From: Propionibacteriaceae bacterium UBA6122
GTDB taxonomy: Bacteria; Actinomycetota; Actinomycetes; Propionibacteriales; Propionibacteriaceae
Length of the DNA: 35,274 nt
Direction of reading: 5' to 3'
Assembly (NCBI GenBank): GCA_002428365.1
Contig: DIVW01000018.1
Location: 1 to 35,274 of the forward strand
Shown here: positions 6,724 through 15,747 of the stretch, piece after piece
Position numbering within the stretch: position 1 is the stretch's first letter
Layout: each line of letters opens with the position of its first letter
Position numbers and translations under genes: made by a program
Notes under the pieces: generated by a model
Database searches by the model: none
What the model was told of the DNA's origin: nothing
The model's input: the letters and a program-made list of their open reading frames with translations, nothing else

Positions 6724-8626
6724 GCGGGCTACTGCCCTCATCGGCGGCCACCTGCTCCGTGGCGAACCTGGCCAACTCCTGAGCGGTCAAACCCAGCTGA
6801 TCAAGTATTTCCGAACGGGTTCCGTGGGAGATGAACGCCGACGGCACGCCGAACTCGCGGAAGCGGCTGGTGATGCCAGCCAACCGAGCCTCCTGGGAGA
6901 CCCGGGCCCCAAGCCCACCCACGATGCCGCCGTCTTCGACAGTGATCACCAATTCGTGACTGGCGACCAGCGCGAGCAAATCGGCTGACACCGGCAGAGC
7001 CCAGACTGGATCGACCACGGTCGCGCCGATGCCCTGCTGGGACAGCCGCTGACCGACCTCGGCTGCCAGCCCGCAAAACTGTCCGTACCCGATCACCAAC
7101 ACTTTGGGCTTGGCAGTCTCGAAAAGCACATCAACATCACCCTGGCGGCGCAGTGCCGCAATCGGCTCGGGCAGGCTCTCCTTGGAGTAGCGAATCACCG
7201 TGGGCGCATCGCTCACCGCAACCGAAAGCCGAAGTGCCTCGCCCAAGCGCTGCTCGTCGCGGGGGGCGCTCAACTGCAGACCGGGAACCAACCCAAGGAA
7301 AGATGAATCCCAGATCCCGTGATGACTAGCACCGTCCGGACCGGTGATGCCGGCTCGGTCCAGCACGAAAGTGACGCCCATCTTGTGCATGCCGACGTCC
7401 ATCAGCACCTGGTCGAAGGCCCGGTTCAGGAAGGTGGCGTACACCGCAACCACCGGGTGCAGCCCGCCAGAGGCCATCCCGGCAGCCGCAGTCACTGCAT
7501 GTTGCTCAGCGATCCCAACGTCAAAAGTCCGGTTCGGGAAGAGCCTGGCGAACCTGTCCAACCCGGTGGGATGCAGCATCGCGGCCGTGATAGCCACCAC
7601 TCGATCGTTGGTGGCACCGATTCGGGCCATCTCCTCGCCAAAGGCGTCAGTCCAGGTGCGGCCACCACAGACCAGCGGCTCGCCGGTGTCCTCATCGATG
7701 ATGCCGACGGCGTGGAATCGGTCCTGCTCGTTCTGTTCGGCGGCCTTGAAACCCCGGCCCTTCTCGGTGATGCAGTGCACCAGCACCGGCCCGCCGTACC
7801 GCTTGGCCTGCTGTAGCGCCAGCTCGACGGCGTCGACGTCGTGGCCGTCGATTGGCCCGACATACTTCAGTCCGAGGTCGGAGAACATCCCCCGCGGCAC
7901 CAGGACGTCCTTAACGCCGGTCTTTAGCCCGTGCATCAGCCCGTACACCATCTGGCCGATTACCGGAGCGGCCAACACCTTCTCTTTGATAAGTCGCAGC
8001 GCCCGCTCGTAGCGGCGGTCGGTACGGATCGCAGTGAGCTGTTGCCCCAAGCCGGAGAGCTGGGTTGCCAGGCCACCAACGGTTGGGGTGTAGGAGCGAC
8101 CGTTGTCGTTGACCACGACCACCAACCGTTCGTCCTCGCCCACCGCGATGTTGTTCAGTGCCTCCCAGGCCATGCCACCGGTGAGCGCGCCATCGCCGAT
8201 CACCGCGACCACCCAGCGCTCTTCACCGCGCAACCGGAAGGCCTTCGCCATCCCGTCGGCCCACGACAGCGAGGTGGAGGCGTGGGAGTTTTCTACCCAG
8301 TCATGCTCGGACTCTGCGCGATTCGGGTAGCCCGAGAGACCGCCACGCTGCCGTAGCTGCGGGAAACCGGCCTGCCGACCGGTGAGGATTTTGTGGACGT
8401 AGCTCTGATGGCCGGTATCGAAGATCAGGGCGTCGCGAGGAGAGTCAAAAACCCGATGCAGAGCGATGGTGAGCTCTACCACGCCGAGGTTCGGACCGAG
8501 ATGGCCGCCGGTACGGCTGACATTTCGGATCAGGAATTTCCGAATCTCTGCGGCCAACGCTGGCAGCTCTCCTGCAGAGAGCTTCTTCAGGTCGGCGGGA
8601 CCGGTGATCCTGTTAAGCAACGGCAC
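6704..8626 (-). CDS. dxs: 1-deoxy-D-xylulose-5-phosphate synthase
   Basis: Dxs condenses pyruvate and glyceraldehyde-3-phosphate using thiamine diphosphate, the first step of the MEP isoprenoid pathway. The protein has 640 residues, full length for the family. It shows GGHLGPNLGVVE near residue 41, the ThDP/Mg motif starting GDG at 144-146 with the Asn pair at 158-159, and the transketolase-type IAEQHA segment with the catalytic glutamate. The start is GTG 8626. It lies only 14 nt after the preceding gene, yet has TAGACT exactly 6 nt before GTG and no Shine-Dalgarno, so it may have its own leaderless transcript as well as read-through. Confidence 0.97.
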   Translation of the reverse strand: MPLLNRITGPADLKKLSAGELPALAAEIRKFLIRNVSRTGGHLGPNLGVVELTIALHRVFDSPRDALIFDTGHQSYVHKILTGRQAGFPQLRQRGGLSGYPNRAESEHDWVENSHASTSLSWADGMAKAFRLRGEERWVVAVIGDGALTGGMAWEALNNIAVGEDERLVVVVNDNGRSYTPTVGGLATQLSGLGQQLTAIRTDRRYERALRLIKEKVLAAPVIGQMVYGLMHGLKTGVKDVLVPRGMFSDLGLKYVGPIDGHDVDAVELALQQAKRYGGPVLVHCITEKGRGFKAAEQNEQDRFHAVGIIDEDTGEPLVCGGRTWTDAFGEEMARIGATNDRVVAITAAMLHPTGLDRFARLFPNRTFDVGIAEQHAVTAAAGMASGGLHPVVAVYATFLNRAFDQVLMDVGMHKMGVTFVLDRAGITGPDGASHHGIWDSSFLGLVPGLQLSAPRDEQRLGEALRLSVAVSDAPTVIRYSKESLPEPIAALRRQGDVDVLFETAKPKVLVIGYGQFCGLAAEVGQRLSQQGIGATVVDPVWALPVSADLLALVASHELVITVEDGGIVGGLGARVSQEARLAGITSRFREFGVPSAFISHGTRSEILDQLGLTAQELARFATEQVAADEGSSPLTSSER

Positions 8627-8632
8627 CCAAGG

Positions 8633-8638
8633 AGTCTA
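8633..8638 (-). promoter_or_regulatory. Putative -10 of an internal leaderless promoter for dxs
   Basis: TAGACT on the minus strand is followed after 6 nt by GTG 8626. It sits in the 14-nt gap after the upstream gene. The same hexamer and spacing occur before dut. Confidence 0.5.
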
Positions 8639-8640
8639 CG

Positions 8641-9018
8641 TCACAGCCGCGGACGAAACCGCACACCGCGCAACGCGTCAGCGACCAACCCCAGCTCGCG
8701 CCGTAGCCGCACCAACTTGGCCGCTTCGCTCGACCAGGCATCCACTGCGGCACTCACCACCTCAGGTGGTACGTCGGCTGCCAGCGCGGTACGCAGCACG
8801 GGCAGCCCGCGCCCATTGGCTTCCAGGTGTCCGTCCACATAGGCAATGGCGAAGCGGGCCAACACCACCGGGTGCCGCCGCAGCACCGGGTAGCCCCGGT
8901 AGTCAGGCGGGCAACAGTCGAAGAGGAAAGCCGCAGCGCTCTGTTCCCAGGCGTCACTTCCCGGCGGGCGGACCTGTTCTGGCCAGCCCGGCGGCATCCC
9001 TAGCGGCTGATCTCGCAC
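8641..9018 (-). CDS. Conserved hypothetical protein upstream of dxs
   Basis: A 125-residue soluble protein whose function I do not recognise. It has a proline-rich start (GMPPGWPEQVRPPG), a central segment with CCPPDYRGYPVLRRHP, and a basic helical C-terminus. The start GTG 9018 has a good TAGGAG site a few bases upstream. It lies 34 nt after the membrane-protein gene and 14 nt before dxs, so it is probably co-transcribed with both. Its composition and tight packing support a real gene. Confidence 0.7.
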   Translation of the reverse strand: MRDQPLGMPPGWPEQVRPPGSDAWEQSAAAFLFDCCPPDYRGYPVLRRHPVVLARFAIAYVDGHLEANGRGLPVLRTALAADVPPEVVSAAVDAWSSEAAKLVRLRRELGLVADALRGVRFRPRL

Positions 9019-9052
9019 CGGTCTCCTAATCGAGCACTAGTGCGAATATACC

Positions 9053-9562
9053 TCAGCCCCTCAGGTACCACCAGATCAGGGAGCCGATCGAGGCAGCCAT
9101 CAGCACCACGATGATCACCAGCTGAGCCCGCCGCAGCTGTAGGCCCCGCTGCCAGTCGGCGCTGAGCAATGCCGCGACGGCCGGCAATAGCGGCGCGGCG
9201 GCCCACCACCACCACTGATCGATGGCATCAAAGGCCACCCAACCACCGATTCCGGCCCACATCGAGGCCAGGAACCACCAATCCAACTTCAGCTTCAGCG
9301 CAAATGGGATCAGGCTGACCAGGAAGCCAGCAACGCCCACCCAAATCGCCCAGCCCAACTTGCAGTCGGCAGCAGCGTCGTCCAGTGTCGAGCGGCACAG
9401 CGCCACCGCGGCAGTCTGGTCGGCGATCAGGACGAGCACCCCAGCGCTGACTCCAGCCAACAGCGCGGCCAGATAACCCCAAGCAACACGGGCCGAGACC
9501 GGAAGATCTCCGGCTTCGGCCCGCGTTAGGGCTACGGCCGCCTTGGCGCGCCGCTTGGACAT
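9053..9562 (-). CDS. Small multi-pass membrane protein downstream of acnA
   Basis: A 169-residue protein with about five hydrophobic segments: roughly residues 27-48, 70-90, 93-112, 116-135 and 145-166. The N-terminus is short and basic, and a tryptophan-rich stretch (QWWWWAAAPLLP) lies around residue 117. No family is recognised. It starts 4 nt after the acnA stop without a clear Shine-Dalgarno, so translation is probably coupled to acnA. Two cysteines in the first extracytoplasmic-looking loop (CRSTLDDAAADC) could form a disulfide. Function unknown. Confidence 0.72.
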   Translation of the reverse strand: MSKRRAKAAVALTRAEAGDLPVSARVAWGYLAALLAGVSAGVLVLIADQTAAVALCRSTLDDAAADCKLGWAIWVGVAGFLVSLIPFALKLKLDWWFLASMWAGIGGWVAFDAIDQWWWWAAAPLLPAVAALLSADWQRGLQLRRAQLVIIVVLMAASIGSLIWWYLRG

Positions 9563-9566
9563 CGAA

Positions 9567-12236
9567 CTACTTGGCCAGCAGCGAGCGCAGGACGTACTGC
9601 ATGATGCCGCCGTGCCGGTAGTAGTCAGCTTCGCCGGGGGTGTCGATCCGCAGCACGGCGTCGAAGACGATCGGCTCGCCGTCGCCGACGGCCTCCACCC
9701 GGACAGTCGCCGGGGTGGTGCCGTCGTTCAGCTCAGTGATGCCGGTTACCGAGAAGGTTTCGGTGCCGGTCAGACCGAGGCTGTCGGCGTTCTGGCCTTC
9801 GGGGTACTGCAACGGAAGGACACCCATGCCGATCAGATTCGAGCGGTGAATGCGCTCGTAACTCTCGGCAATGACCACCTTGACGCCAAGCAGTGTGGTG
9901 CCCTTGGCCGCCCAGTCACGCGAGGAACCAGAGCCATATTCCTTGCCCGCCAGCACCACCAGCGGCACGCCAGCCTTGGCGTAGTTCTCGGCCGCATCGT
10001 AGGCGTATACGACCGGACCGTCAGGCTGGGTGAAGTCACGGGTGAAGCCACCCTCAGTGCCCGGCGCCACCTGATTGCGAAGGCGAATGTTGGCGAAGGT
10101 GCCGCGAATCATCACCTCGTGATTGCCACGTCGGCTGCCCAGGCTGTTGAAGTCGGGACGCGCAACTCCATGGCCGGTCAGGTACTGGCCTGCTGGCGTC
10201 TCGGGCTTGATCGAGCCGGCCGGGGAGATGTGGTCGGTGGTCACAGAATCGCCCAGCTTCATGAACACCCGAGCACCAGCGAAGTCGGTTACCGGCACCG
10301 GCGTGGCTGGCATGCCGTCGAAGTACGGCGCGCGGCGAATATAGGTCGAAGCCGGGTCCCAGTCGAACAGGTTGCCCTCGGGGGTCGGCAGGTTCTGCCA
10401 GAGGGCATCGCCAGCGAAGACATCGGCATAACGGGTGGCGAACATCTCCGGGCTGATTGAGCTGGCCACGACCTGCTCAATTTCCTCGGTGCTGGGCCAG
10501 ACATCGGCAAGGTAGACCGGCCCGTTGTCACCCTCACCCAGGGGCTCGTTGGCCAGATCGATGTCCATGGTGCCCGCCAAGGCGTAGGCGATTACCAGCG
10601 GCGGCGAGGCAAGGTAGTTCATCTTCACGTCCGGGCTGATCCGGCCCTCGAAGTTGCGGTTGCCCGAAAGCACGGCGGTCACTGACAGGTTGTTGTCGTT
10701 GATGGCCTTGGAGACCTCAGGGATCAGCGGCCCGGTGTTACCGATACAGGTGACACAGCCGTAGCCGACGGTCTCGAAACCGAGCGCGTCCAGGTGCTCC
10801 TGCAAGCCAGCCTTGGCGAAGTAATCGGTGACCACCTGCGAGCCGGGGGCAACCGAGGTCTTGACCCAGGGCTTGGGCTTGAGGCCCAGTTCGTGAGCCT
10901 TTTTGGCTACCAGAGCGGCGCCGAGCATCACCGATGGGTTGGAGGTATTGGTGCAGGAGGTGATTGAGGCCACCGTCACCGCGCCATTCTTCAGTTCGAA
11001 GCTGCGACCGTCGGCGAGCGTCACTGGAATTGAGGCGGCGACATCATCGGTGTAGCTGCCGATGATTTCGTTGTACTTGGCCTTGCTCTCGGCAAGCACG
11101 ATGCGGTCCTGCGGACGCTTCGGTCCCGAAATGCTGGGCACCACACTGCTCAGATCGAGTTCAAGCTTCTCGGAGTAGCGTGGCTCGGCAGCAGGGTCCA
11201 GCCACAGGCCCTGAGTCTTGGCGTAAGCCTCAACCAGGGAGATCTGATCCTCGGTGCGCCCGGTCATCCGCAAGTAGTCCAGAGTCTTGCTGTCCACCGG
11301 GAACACCGCGATCGTCGAGCCGAACTCCGGCGACATGTTGGCAATGGTGGCGCGGTTGGCTAGCGGGATCTCCCCGACGCCGGGTCCATAGAACTCCACG
11401 AACTTGCCGACCACTCCGTGCTTGCGCAGGATCTCGGTGATGGTGAGCACCAGGTCCGTCGCGGTCACGCCATCGTTCAGCTTCCCGGACAGCTTGAAGC
11501 CGACCACCCGCGGAATCAGCATCGAAATGGGCTGACCGAGCATCGCAGCTTCAGCCTCGATGCCGCCAACGCCCCAGCCCACGACCCCAAGGCCGTTGAC
11601 CATGGTGGTGTGGGAGTCAGTGCCGACGCAGGTGTCGGGGTAGGCCTGTAGGACGCCGTCGACCTCGCGGGCGAAAGTCACCCGGGCCAGGTTCTCGATA
11701 TTCACCTGGTGGACGATGCCGGTGCCCGGCGGCACCACCTTGAACTCGTCGAAAGCGGTCTGCGCCCAGCGCAGCAGCTTGTAGCGTTCCTCGTTGCGCT
11801 GGTACTCCACGCCGACGTTCAGCGCGAGCGCCTCGGGGGTGCCGAAGTACTCAGCGATGATCGAATGGTCGATGACCAGTTCGGCCGGGGCCAGCGGGTT
11901 GATTGAGGCCGGATCGCCACCAAGATCGGCGACGGCCTGGCGCATGGTGGCCAGGTCAACGACGCAAGCCACGCCGGTGAAGTCCTGCATGATCACTCGC
12001 GCCGGGGTGAACTGAATCTCCCGATTGGGCTCCGAGGCGGGATCCCAGGCGCCGAGGGCTGCGATGTCCCCCGCGGTGATGTTCGCGCCATCCTCAGCGC
12101 GAAGCAGGTTCTCCAACAGCACCTTGAGGCTGAACGGCAGGCTCGCCGACCCCTCGACGGCATCGATGCGGAAGATCTGGTAGCTCTGCTCCCCGACCTT
12201 CAGTTCGTCTGATGCGCGGTAGCTGTCGATGCTCAT
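9567..12236 (-). CDS. acnA: Aconitate hydratase (AcnA type)
   Basis: Aconitase interconverts citrate and isocitrate in the TCA cycle with a [4Fe-4S] cluster. The protein has 889 residues, the normal length for the AcnA/IRP group. Cluster cysteines are visible in SITSCTNTSNP (about residue 425) and in YGCVTCIGNTGPL (about 491-497). The C-terminal swivel domain is present, with YGSGSSRDWAAKG carrying the substrate-binding Ser-Arg pair. GGGAGG lies 5 nt before ATG 12236. A palindrome overlapping a -10-like TAATAT just upstream suggests repression. In other actinobacteria aconitase is controlled by AcnR (TetR family) or TamR (MarR family); no such regulator gene is in this window. Confidence 0.97.
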   Translation of the reverse strand: MSIDSYRASDELKVGEQSYQIFRIDAVEGSASLPFSLKVLLENLLRAEDGANITAGDIAALGAWDPASEPNREIQFTPARVIMQDFTGVACVVDLATMRQAVADLGGDPASINPLAPAELVIDHSIIAEYFGTPEALALNVGVEYQRNEERYKLLRWAQTAFDEFKVVPPGTGIVHQVNIENLARVTFAREVDGVLQAYPDTCVGTDSHTTMVNGLGVVGWGVGGIEAEAAMLGQPISMLIPRVVGFKLSGKLNDGVTATDLVLTITEILRKHGVVGKFVEFYGPGVGEIPLANRATIANMSPEFGSTIAVFPVDSKTLDYLRMTGRTEDQISLVEAYAKTQGLWLDPAAEPRYSEKLELDLSSVVPSISGPKRPQDRIVLAESKAKYNEIIGSYTDDVAASIPVTLADGRSFELKNGAVTVASITSCTNTSNPSVMLGAALVAKKAHELGLKPKPWVKTSVAPGSQVVTDYFAKAGLQEHLDALGFETVGYGCVTCIGNTGPLIPEVSKAINDNNLSVTAVLSGNRNFEGRISPDVKMNYLASPPLVIAYALAGTMDIDLANEPLGEGDNGPVYLADVWPSTEEIEQVVASSISPEMFATRYADVFAGDALWQNLPTPEGNLFDWDPASTYIRRAPYFDGMPATPVPVTDFAGARVFMKLGDSVTTDHISPAGSIKPETPAGQYLTGHGVARPDFNSLGSRRGNHEVMIRGTFANIRLRNQVAPGTEGGFTRDFTQPDGPVVYAYDAAENYAKAGVPLVVLAGKEYGSGSSRDWAAKGTTLLGVKVVIAESYERIHRSNLIGMGVLPLQYPEGQNADSLGLTGTETFSVTGITELNDGTTPATVRVEAVGDGEPIVFDAVLRIDTPGEADYYRHGGIMQYVLRSLLAK

Positions 12237-12257
12237 TGGGCCTCCCGAAGCCTACGA

Positions 12258-12279
12258 AATATCTTGATATCGAGATATT
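12258..12279. promoter_or_regulatory. 22-bp near-perfect palindrome, likely operator for acnA
   Basis: The arms AATATCT (12258-12264) and AGATATT (12273-12279) flank GATATC (12266-12271). Only the pair at 12265/12272 breaks the symmetry. It is AT-rich in a GC-rich region. It overlaps a -10-like TAATAT read on the minus strand (12280-12275), and its inner edge is 21 nt from the acnA start codon. A dimeric repressor bound here should block transcription. Regulator identity is inference; a MarR-type (TamR-like) or TetR-type (AcnR-like) protein is plausible. Confidence 0.65.
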
Positions 12280-12424
12280 AGCCAACTCGATCCCCGACAG
12301 GCTAGCTCGACTGGCACCCGGGCGGCGACTCTTGGCTGGGATTGTCCAAAGCACTCTTACCCACTCCGGGCCTCCGGGGGTCAATGGTGTGTATGTCAGG
12401 CCATTTCCCGTTGCCAGAACGGGC

Positions 12425-13561
12425 TCAGACCGGTTTCAGAATGGCCACGCATTCCACATGGTGGGTGAGCGGGAAAAGGTCGAAGGCGGTCACGCTGGCT
12501 GCCTGGTAGCCACAGCTCGCGGCGATCCGCAGATCACGTCCCAAAGCGGCGGGGTCACAGGCGATGTAGGCCACCGCGCGGGGGTGGCGGGCCAGTAGCG
12601 CGGTCAGCACGGCCTCGCCAGCACCCACCCTGGGCGGGTCCAATACGGCCACGTCCAAAGCCAGCGGCAACCGGTCCACCAGTTTGGCGACGTCGCCGTG
12701 GAGGAACTCCCCCACTGGCACGTTCTGGCGGGCCAATTCGGTAGCCCGGCGATCTCCCTCTATGCCCAGGACCTGACAGCCAGCCTCAGCCAGGAAACTC
12801 GCGAACAGCCCCGAACCGCAGTAGAGATCGGCCGCCCGCTCCCCTGCTGCTGGCTCCAGCCCAGCCAGTACGGCCGCGACCAGGGCCGCCGGCGCGCCAC
12901 GGTGGGCCTGCCAAAACCCGGTCGCCTCCACGGTGAACTCATGCCCCAGTACTTCTTCGGTGACCGTCGAACCGACAACGTCGCCGCTCACCACCACCAG
13001 CCCGGACGCGGCCGCCACTGCGACCACCTCTGCTGGCGCGCGGTGCACAACCTTTGGATAGGCGAGCTGCGGCACCGCAAGCAGGCAGCCCTGCGCAGGT
13101 AACGGCACCACCTGGCGGGAGCGGTGTTCCATCAAGCCCAGCCGGCCGGTCCCGTCGTGCTGATAGCGCATCCGAGTACGCCAGCCGAAGGGGGCCGGAG
13201 CCACCTCCAGCACTTGGCCTTGAAAGTCGTAGTCGCCCAAATGGCCAAGTAACTCGGCGACCACCTGCCGCTTCAACTCGCGAGTGTGCGCCAACTCGAC
13301 ATGCTGGAAGTCACACCCACCGCAACTGCCCGCTATTGGGCAAAGTGGCTCGATTCGATGCTCACTGGCGCGTTCAACCGACACCACTTCACCGCGGGCG
13401 TATTTGCGGTTCGCCTCGGTCACCTCAACATCAACCAGCTCGCCGGTTAGCCCACCGCGAACGAACACCACCTGCCCGGAATAGCGCGCCACGAAGTGGC
13501 CACCATGGGCCACCGGGCCGATCTCAACTGCGCGAAGGATCTGCCCTACCTCGAGGCTCAC
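12425..13561 (-). CDS. TRAM-domain class I SAM-dependent RNA (uracil-5-)methyltransferase, TrmA/RlmD family
   Basis: A 378-residue RNA methyltransferase. An N-terminal TRAM-like beta-barrel (about 1-62) precedes cysteines Cys74, Cys80 and Cys83, which resemble the Fe-S ligands of RlmD. The SAM motif ADLYCGSGLFA begins at about residue 243. The catalytic-loop motif LDPPR is at 306-310, and the nucleophilic cysteine is probably Cys334 in YIACDP. It is expected to methylate a uridine in rRNA or tRNA; the exact site is unknown. The start GTG 13561 overlaps the permease stop by 4 nt (GTGA), so the two are translationally coupled. Mycobacteria have the same pairing. Confidence 0.9.
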   Translation of the reverse strand: MSLEVGQILRAVEIGPVAHGGHFVARYSGQVVFVRGGLTGELVDVEVTEANRKYARGEVVSVERASEHRIEPLCPIAGSCGGCDFQHVELAHTRELKRQVVAELLGHLGDYDFQGQVLEVAPAPFGWRTRMRYQHDGTGRLGLMEHRSRQVVPLPAQGCLLAVPQLAYPKVVHRAPAEVVAVAAASGLVVVSGDVVGSTVTEEVLGHEFTVEATGFWQAHRGAPAALVAAVLAGLEPAAGERAADLYCGSGLFASFLAEAGCQVLGIEGDRRATELARQNVPVGEFLHGDVAKLVDRLPLALDVAVLDPPRVGAGEAVLTALLARHPRAVAYIACDPAALGRDLRIAASCGYQAASVTAFDLFPLTHHVECVAILKPV

Positions 13562-15600
13562 TCGCGTCGGCCGGGTTCGTTGAAGTCGCCCACCCGCACC
13601 TGGCCAGTTCCTGGCCTACGCCAGGCGGCGGCGCTGTTTCGCTCGGCGCGGTCGAAGGCGTACTTCGACGACGCCAGCTGGTAAGGCACCGACGTCACCA
13701 TGACGCCCTGCATGAAGTTCAGCCGCGTCCGCACGATTAGTGCGGTCTGGTTGTGCAACAACTGTTCCCACCAGTGACCGACGATGTACTCAGGGATGTA
13801 GACGCACACCACATCGCGAGGATTGTCCGACCGGATGCCGCGCACGTAGTTGACGAACGGACCGGTTACCTCCCGGTAGGGCGAAGAGATCACCTTCAGC
13901 GCCAAGTCAAGGCCCTGCTCATCCCACTTGGCCACGATCTCTCTGGTCTCGGCTTCATCCACGGCTACCGTGACTGCCTCGATGCTGCTGGTACGGGTGG
14001 CCCGAGCGAAGTTGACCGCCCGCATCGTCGGCTTGTTCACCTCTTGCACCAGGATCACCGCCCGCACCCGACTCGGCAGCAGGCGTGCATCCATCGCCCC
14101 GACCGCAGTCTCGCGGGCGACCTTCTGGTAATGCGCCTTGATCGACCGCATCACCACGAACAGCACCGCCATTGCCAACACCGCCTGGTAGGCGCCGTAA
14201 ACGAACTTGGAGGCAAGCACGATGATCAGCACGATCCCAGTGCCAGCAAGCCCCACGGTGTTGATTGCCCGCGAGCGCAGCATTCGGGCGCGATTCCGCG
14301 GATCGGTTTCGGTCTTCAGGTGCCGCGTCCAGTGCCGAGTCATGCCGAACTGGCTAATCGTGAACGATACGAACACGCCGACTACGTAGAGCTGGATCAG
14401 CGCGGTCACATTGGCGTTGAACACCACCACCAGACCAACGGCGGCCATCGCCAACACGAAGATGCCGTTGGAGTAGGCCAGCCGGTCACCTCGGGTGTGC
14501 AACATCCGCGGCAGGAAGCCGTCCCGAGCCAGGATCGAGCCCAACACCGGGAAGCCGTTGAAGGCGGTGTTCGCGGCCAGGAACAAGATGATCATGGTGG
14601 CAGTGATCACGAAGAAGAAGCCGACTGGGAAGGTGTCAAAGATCGTGCGGGCCAGTTGCCCCATCACCGTCTCGTGCGCAACGTCAACCGGCACCCCGGT
14701 GTCCAGGAAGTGGGAGTGGCCGTCGGGGTCAATCAACTTCAACCCGGTCAGGTTGGCCAACAAGACGATGCCACCGAACATGGTGATCGCGATGCCGCCC
14801 AGCATTGCCAGGGTGGTGGCAGCGTTGTGGCTCTTCGGTTCGCGGAAGGCCGGCACGCCGTTGGAGATCGCCTCGACTCCGGTCAACGCCGCACATCCTG
14901 AGGAGAACGCCCGGGCCAGCAATACCACCATCGCCAGGCCGATGAACGGTTCATAGGCCGGGGAGCCGACCACCTCATAGCTGGCGGTCGGGGCTTGCAG
15001 ATTCTCACCAAGCCCGAGGATTCGAAACAGCCCCCAAGCGGTCATGCCCAGCACACCGATCAGAAAGCCGTAGGTCGGAACCGCGAAGAACGAGCCAGAT
15101 TCCCGAACACCCCGCAGGTTCATCGCCATCAGCGCCAGGATCACCGCTGCGGCCCAAAGACCCTCATTACCGGCCAGGAAAGGCATCATTGCCTTTGCGT
15201 TCTGAACCCCGGAAGACACTGAAACCGCCACCGTGAGCACGTAGTCAACCAGCAGCGCGCTGGCCACCACCACCCCAGCGTTGGGGCCCAGATTCACCGT
15301 GGCCACTTCGTAGTCGCCGCCGCCGGACGGATAGGCGTGGACGGTCTGCCGATAGGACATCACCACTATCAGCATCACCACCGCCACGGCCAAGGCGATT
15401 TCCCAAGAGAACGCGAAGCCAGCCATGCCAGCTAGCGAGAGTGTCAGCAGAATCTCGTCAGGAGCGTAGGCCACCGAGCTCAGCGCGTCGGAAGCGAAAA
15501 CCGGCAAGGCGATCCGCTTGGGAAGCAGGGTCTCGCCCAGCTGGGTGCTCGCCAGCTTGCGACCCACCAACAATCGCTTGACGAAGTCTGTGGCGTTCAC
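13558..15600 (-). CDS. APC-superfamily amino-acid permease with C-terminal soluble domain
   Basis: A membrane transporter of about 680 residues. Roughly twelve hydrophobic helices fill residues 30-465, beginning with FASDALSSVAYAPDEIL and containing the conserved SYRQTVHAYPSGGGDYEVA segment. About 200 mostly hydrophilic residues follow and probably form a cytosolic domain. The frame is open to 15753, but that N-terminal stretch is low-complexity and unlike the family, so I place the start at GTG 15600, with TAGGGT 8 nt upstream. The gene is divergent from two TrkA-type genes and coupled to the RNA methyltransferase. The TrkA neighbours hint at cation or pH-linked regulation; the substrate is unknown. 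Confidence 0.88.
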   Translation of the reverse strand: MNATDFVKRLLVGRKLASTQLGETLLPKRIALPVFASDALSSVAYAPDEILLTLSLAGMAGFAFSWEIALAVAVVMLIVVMSYRQTVHAYPSGGGDYEVATVNLGPNAGVVVASALLVDYVLTVAVSVSSGVQNAKAMMPFLAGNEGLWAAAVILALMAMNLRGVRESGSFFAVPTYGFLIGVLGMTAWGLFRILGLGENLQAPTASYEVVGSPAYEPFIGLAMVVLLARAFSSGCAALTGVEAISNGVPAFREPKSHNAATTLAMLGGIAITMFGGIVLLANLTGLKLIDPDGHSHFLDTGVPVDVAHETVMGQLARTIFDTFPVGFFFVITATMIILFLAANTAFNGFPVLGSILARDGFLPRMLHTRGDRLAYSNGIFVLAMAAVGLVVVFNANVTALIQLYVVGVFVSFTISQFGMTRHWTRHLKTETDPRNRARMLRSRAINTVGLAGTGIVLIIVLASKFVYGAYQAVLAMAVLFVVMRSIKAHYQKVARETAVGAMDARLLPSRVRAVILVQEVNKPTMRAVNFARATRTSSIEAVTVAVDEAETREIVAKWDEQGLDLALKVISSPYREVTGPFVNYVRGIRSDNPRDVVCVYIPEYIVGHWWEQLLHNQTALIVRTRLNFMQGVMVTSVPYQLASSKYAFDRAERNSAAAWRRPGTGQVRVGDFNEPGRRE

Positions 15601-15747
15601 GTCTACGAACCCTATGCCAAAGCTGGCTTGGAAGCCCCCTCGCCCAGAAGAGGGGCCCAAAATGCAGGCGGGGCCCGTCCCCGGCCCAGGTGCAGATTGA
15701 TAGGGTCGAGCCAGGAACCTCGACCAACAATCTTGGAGGCAACGGCG
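15601..15747. promoter_or_regulatory. Divergent control region between permease and trkA-type genes
   Basis: This 147-bp gap holds two opposed TAGGGT hexamers, at 15609-15614 (minus) and 15701-15706 (plus). Two direct copies of GGGGCCC at 15652-15658 and 15670-15676 are spaced 18 bp apart. A hairpin pairs CCCCTC (15636-15641) with GAGGGG (15650-15655). The symmetric arrangement suggests shared control of both transcription units, but no specific regulator site is recognised. Confidence 0.4.
15609..15614 (-). promoter_or_regulatory. Putative -10 of a near-leaderless promoter for the permease gene
   Basis: TAGGGT on the minus strand lies 8 nt before GTG 15600. No Shine-Dalgarno is visible. It supports the shorter start chosen for the permease. 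Confidence 0.4.

Noticed and set aside
9543..10460. 305-residue open frame on the plus strand over the 3' part of acnA
   Set aside because: It lies opposite the conserved aconitase swivel domain, has no family similarity and no ribosome binding site.
13753..14901. 382-residue histidine-rich open frame on the plus strand over the permease
   Set aside because: Its His/Gln/Arg-rich composition is that expected from reading membrane-helix codons backwards; no domain seen.
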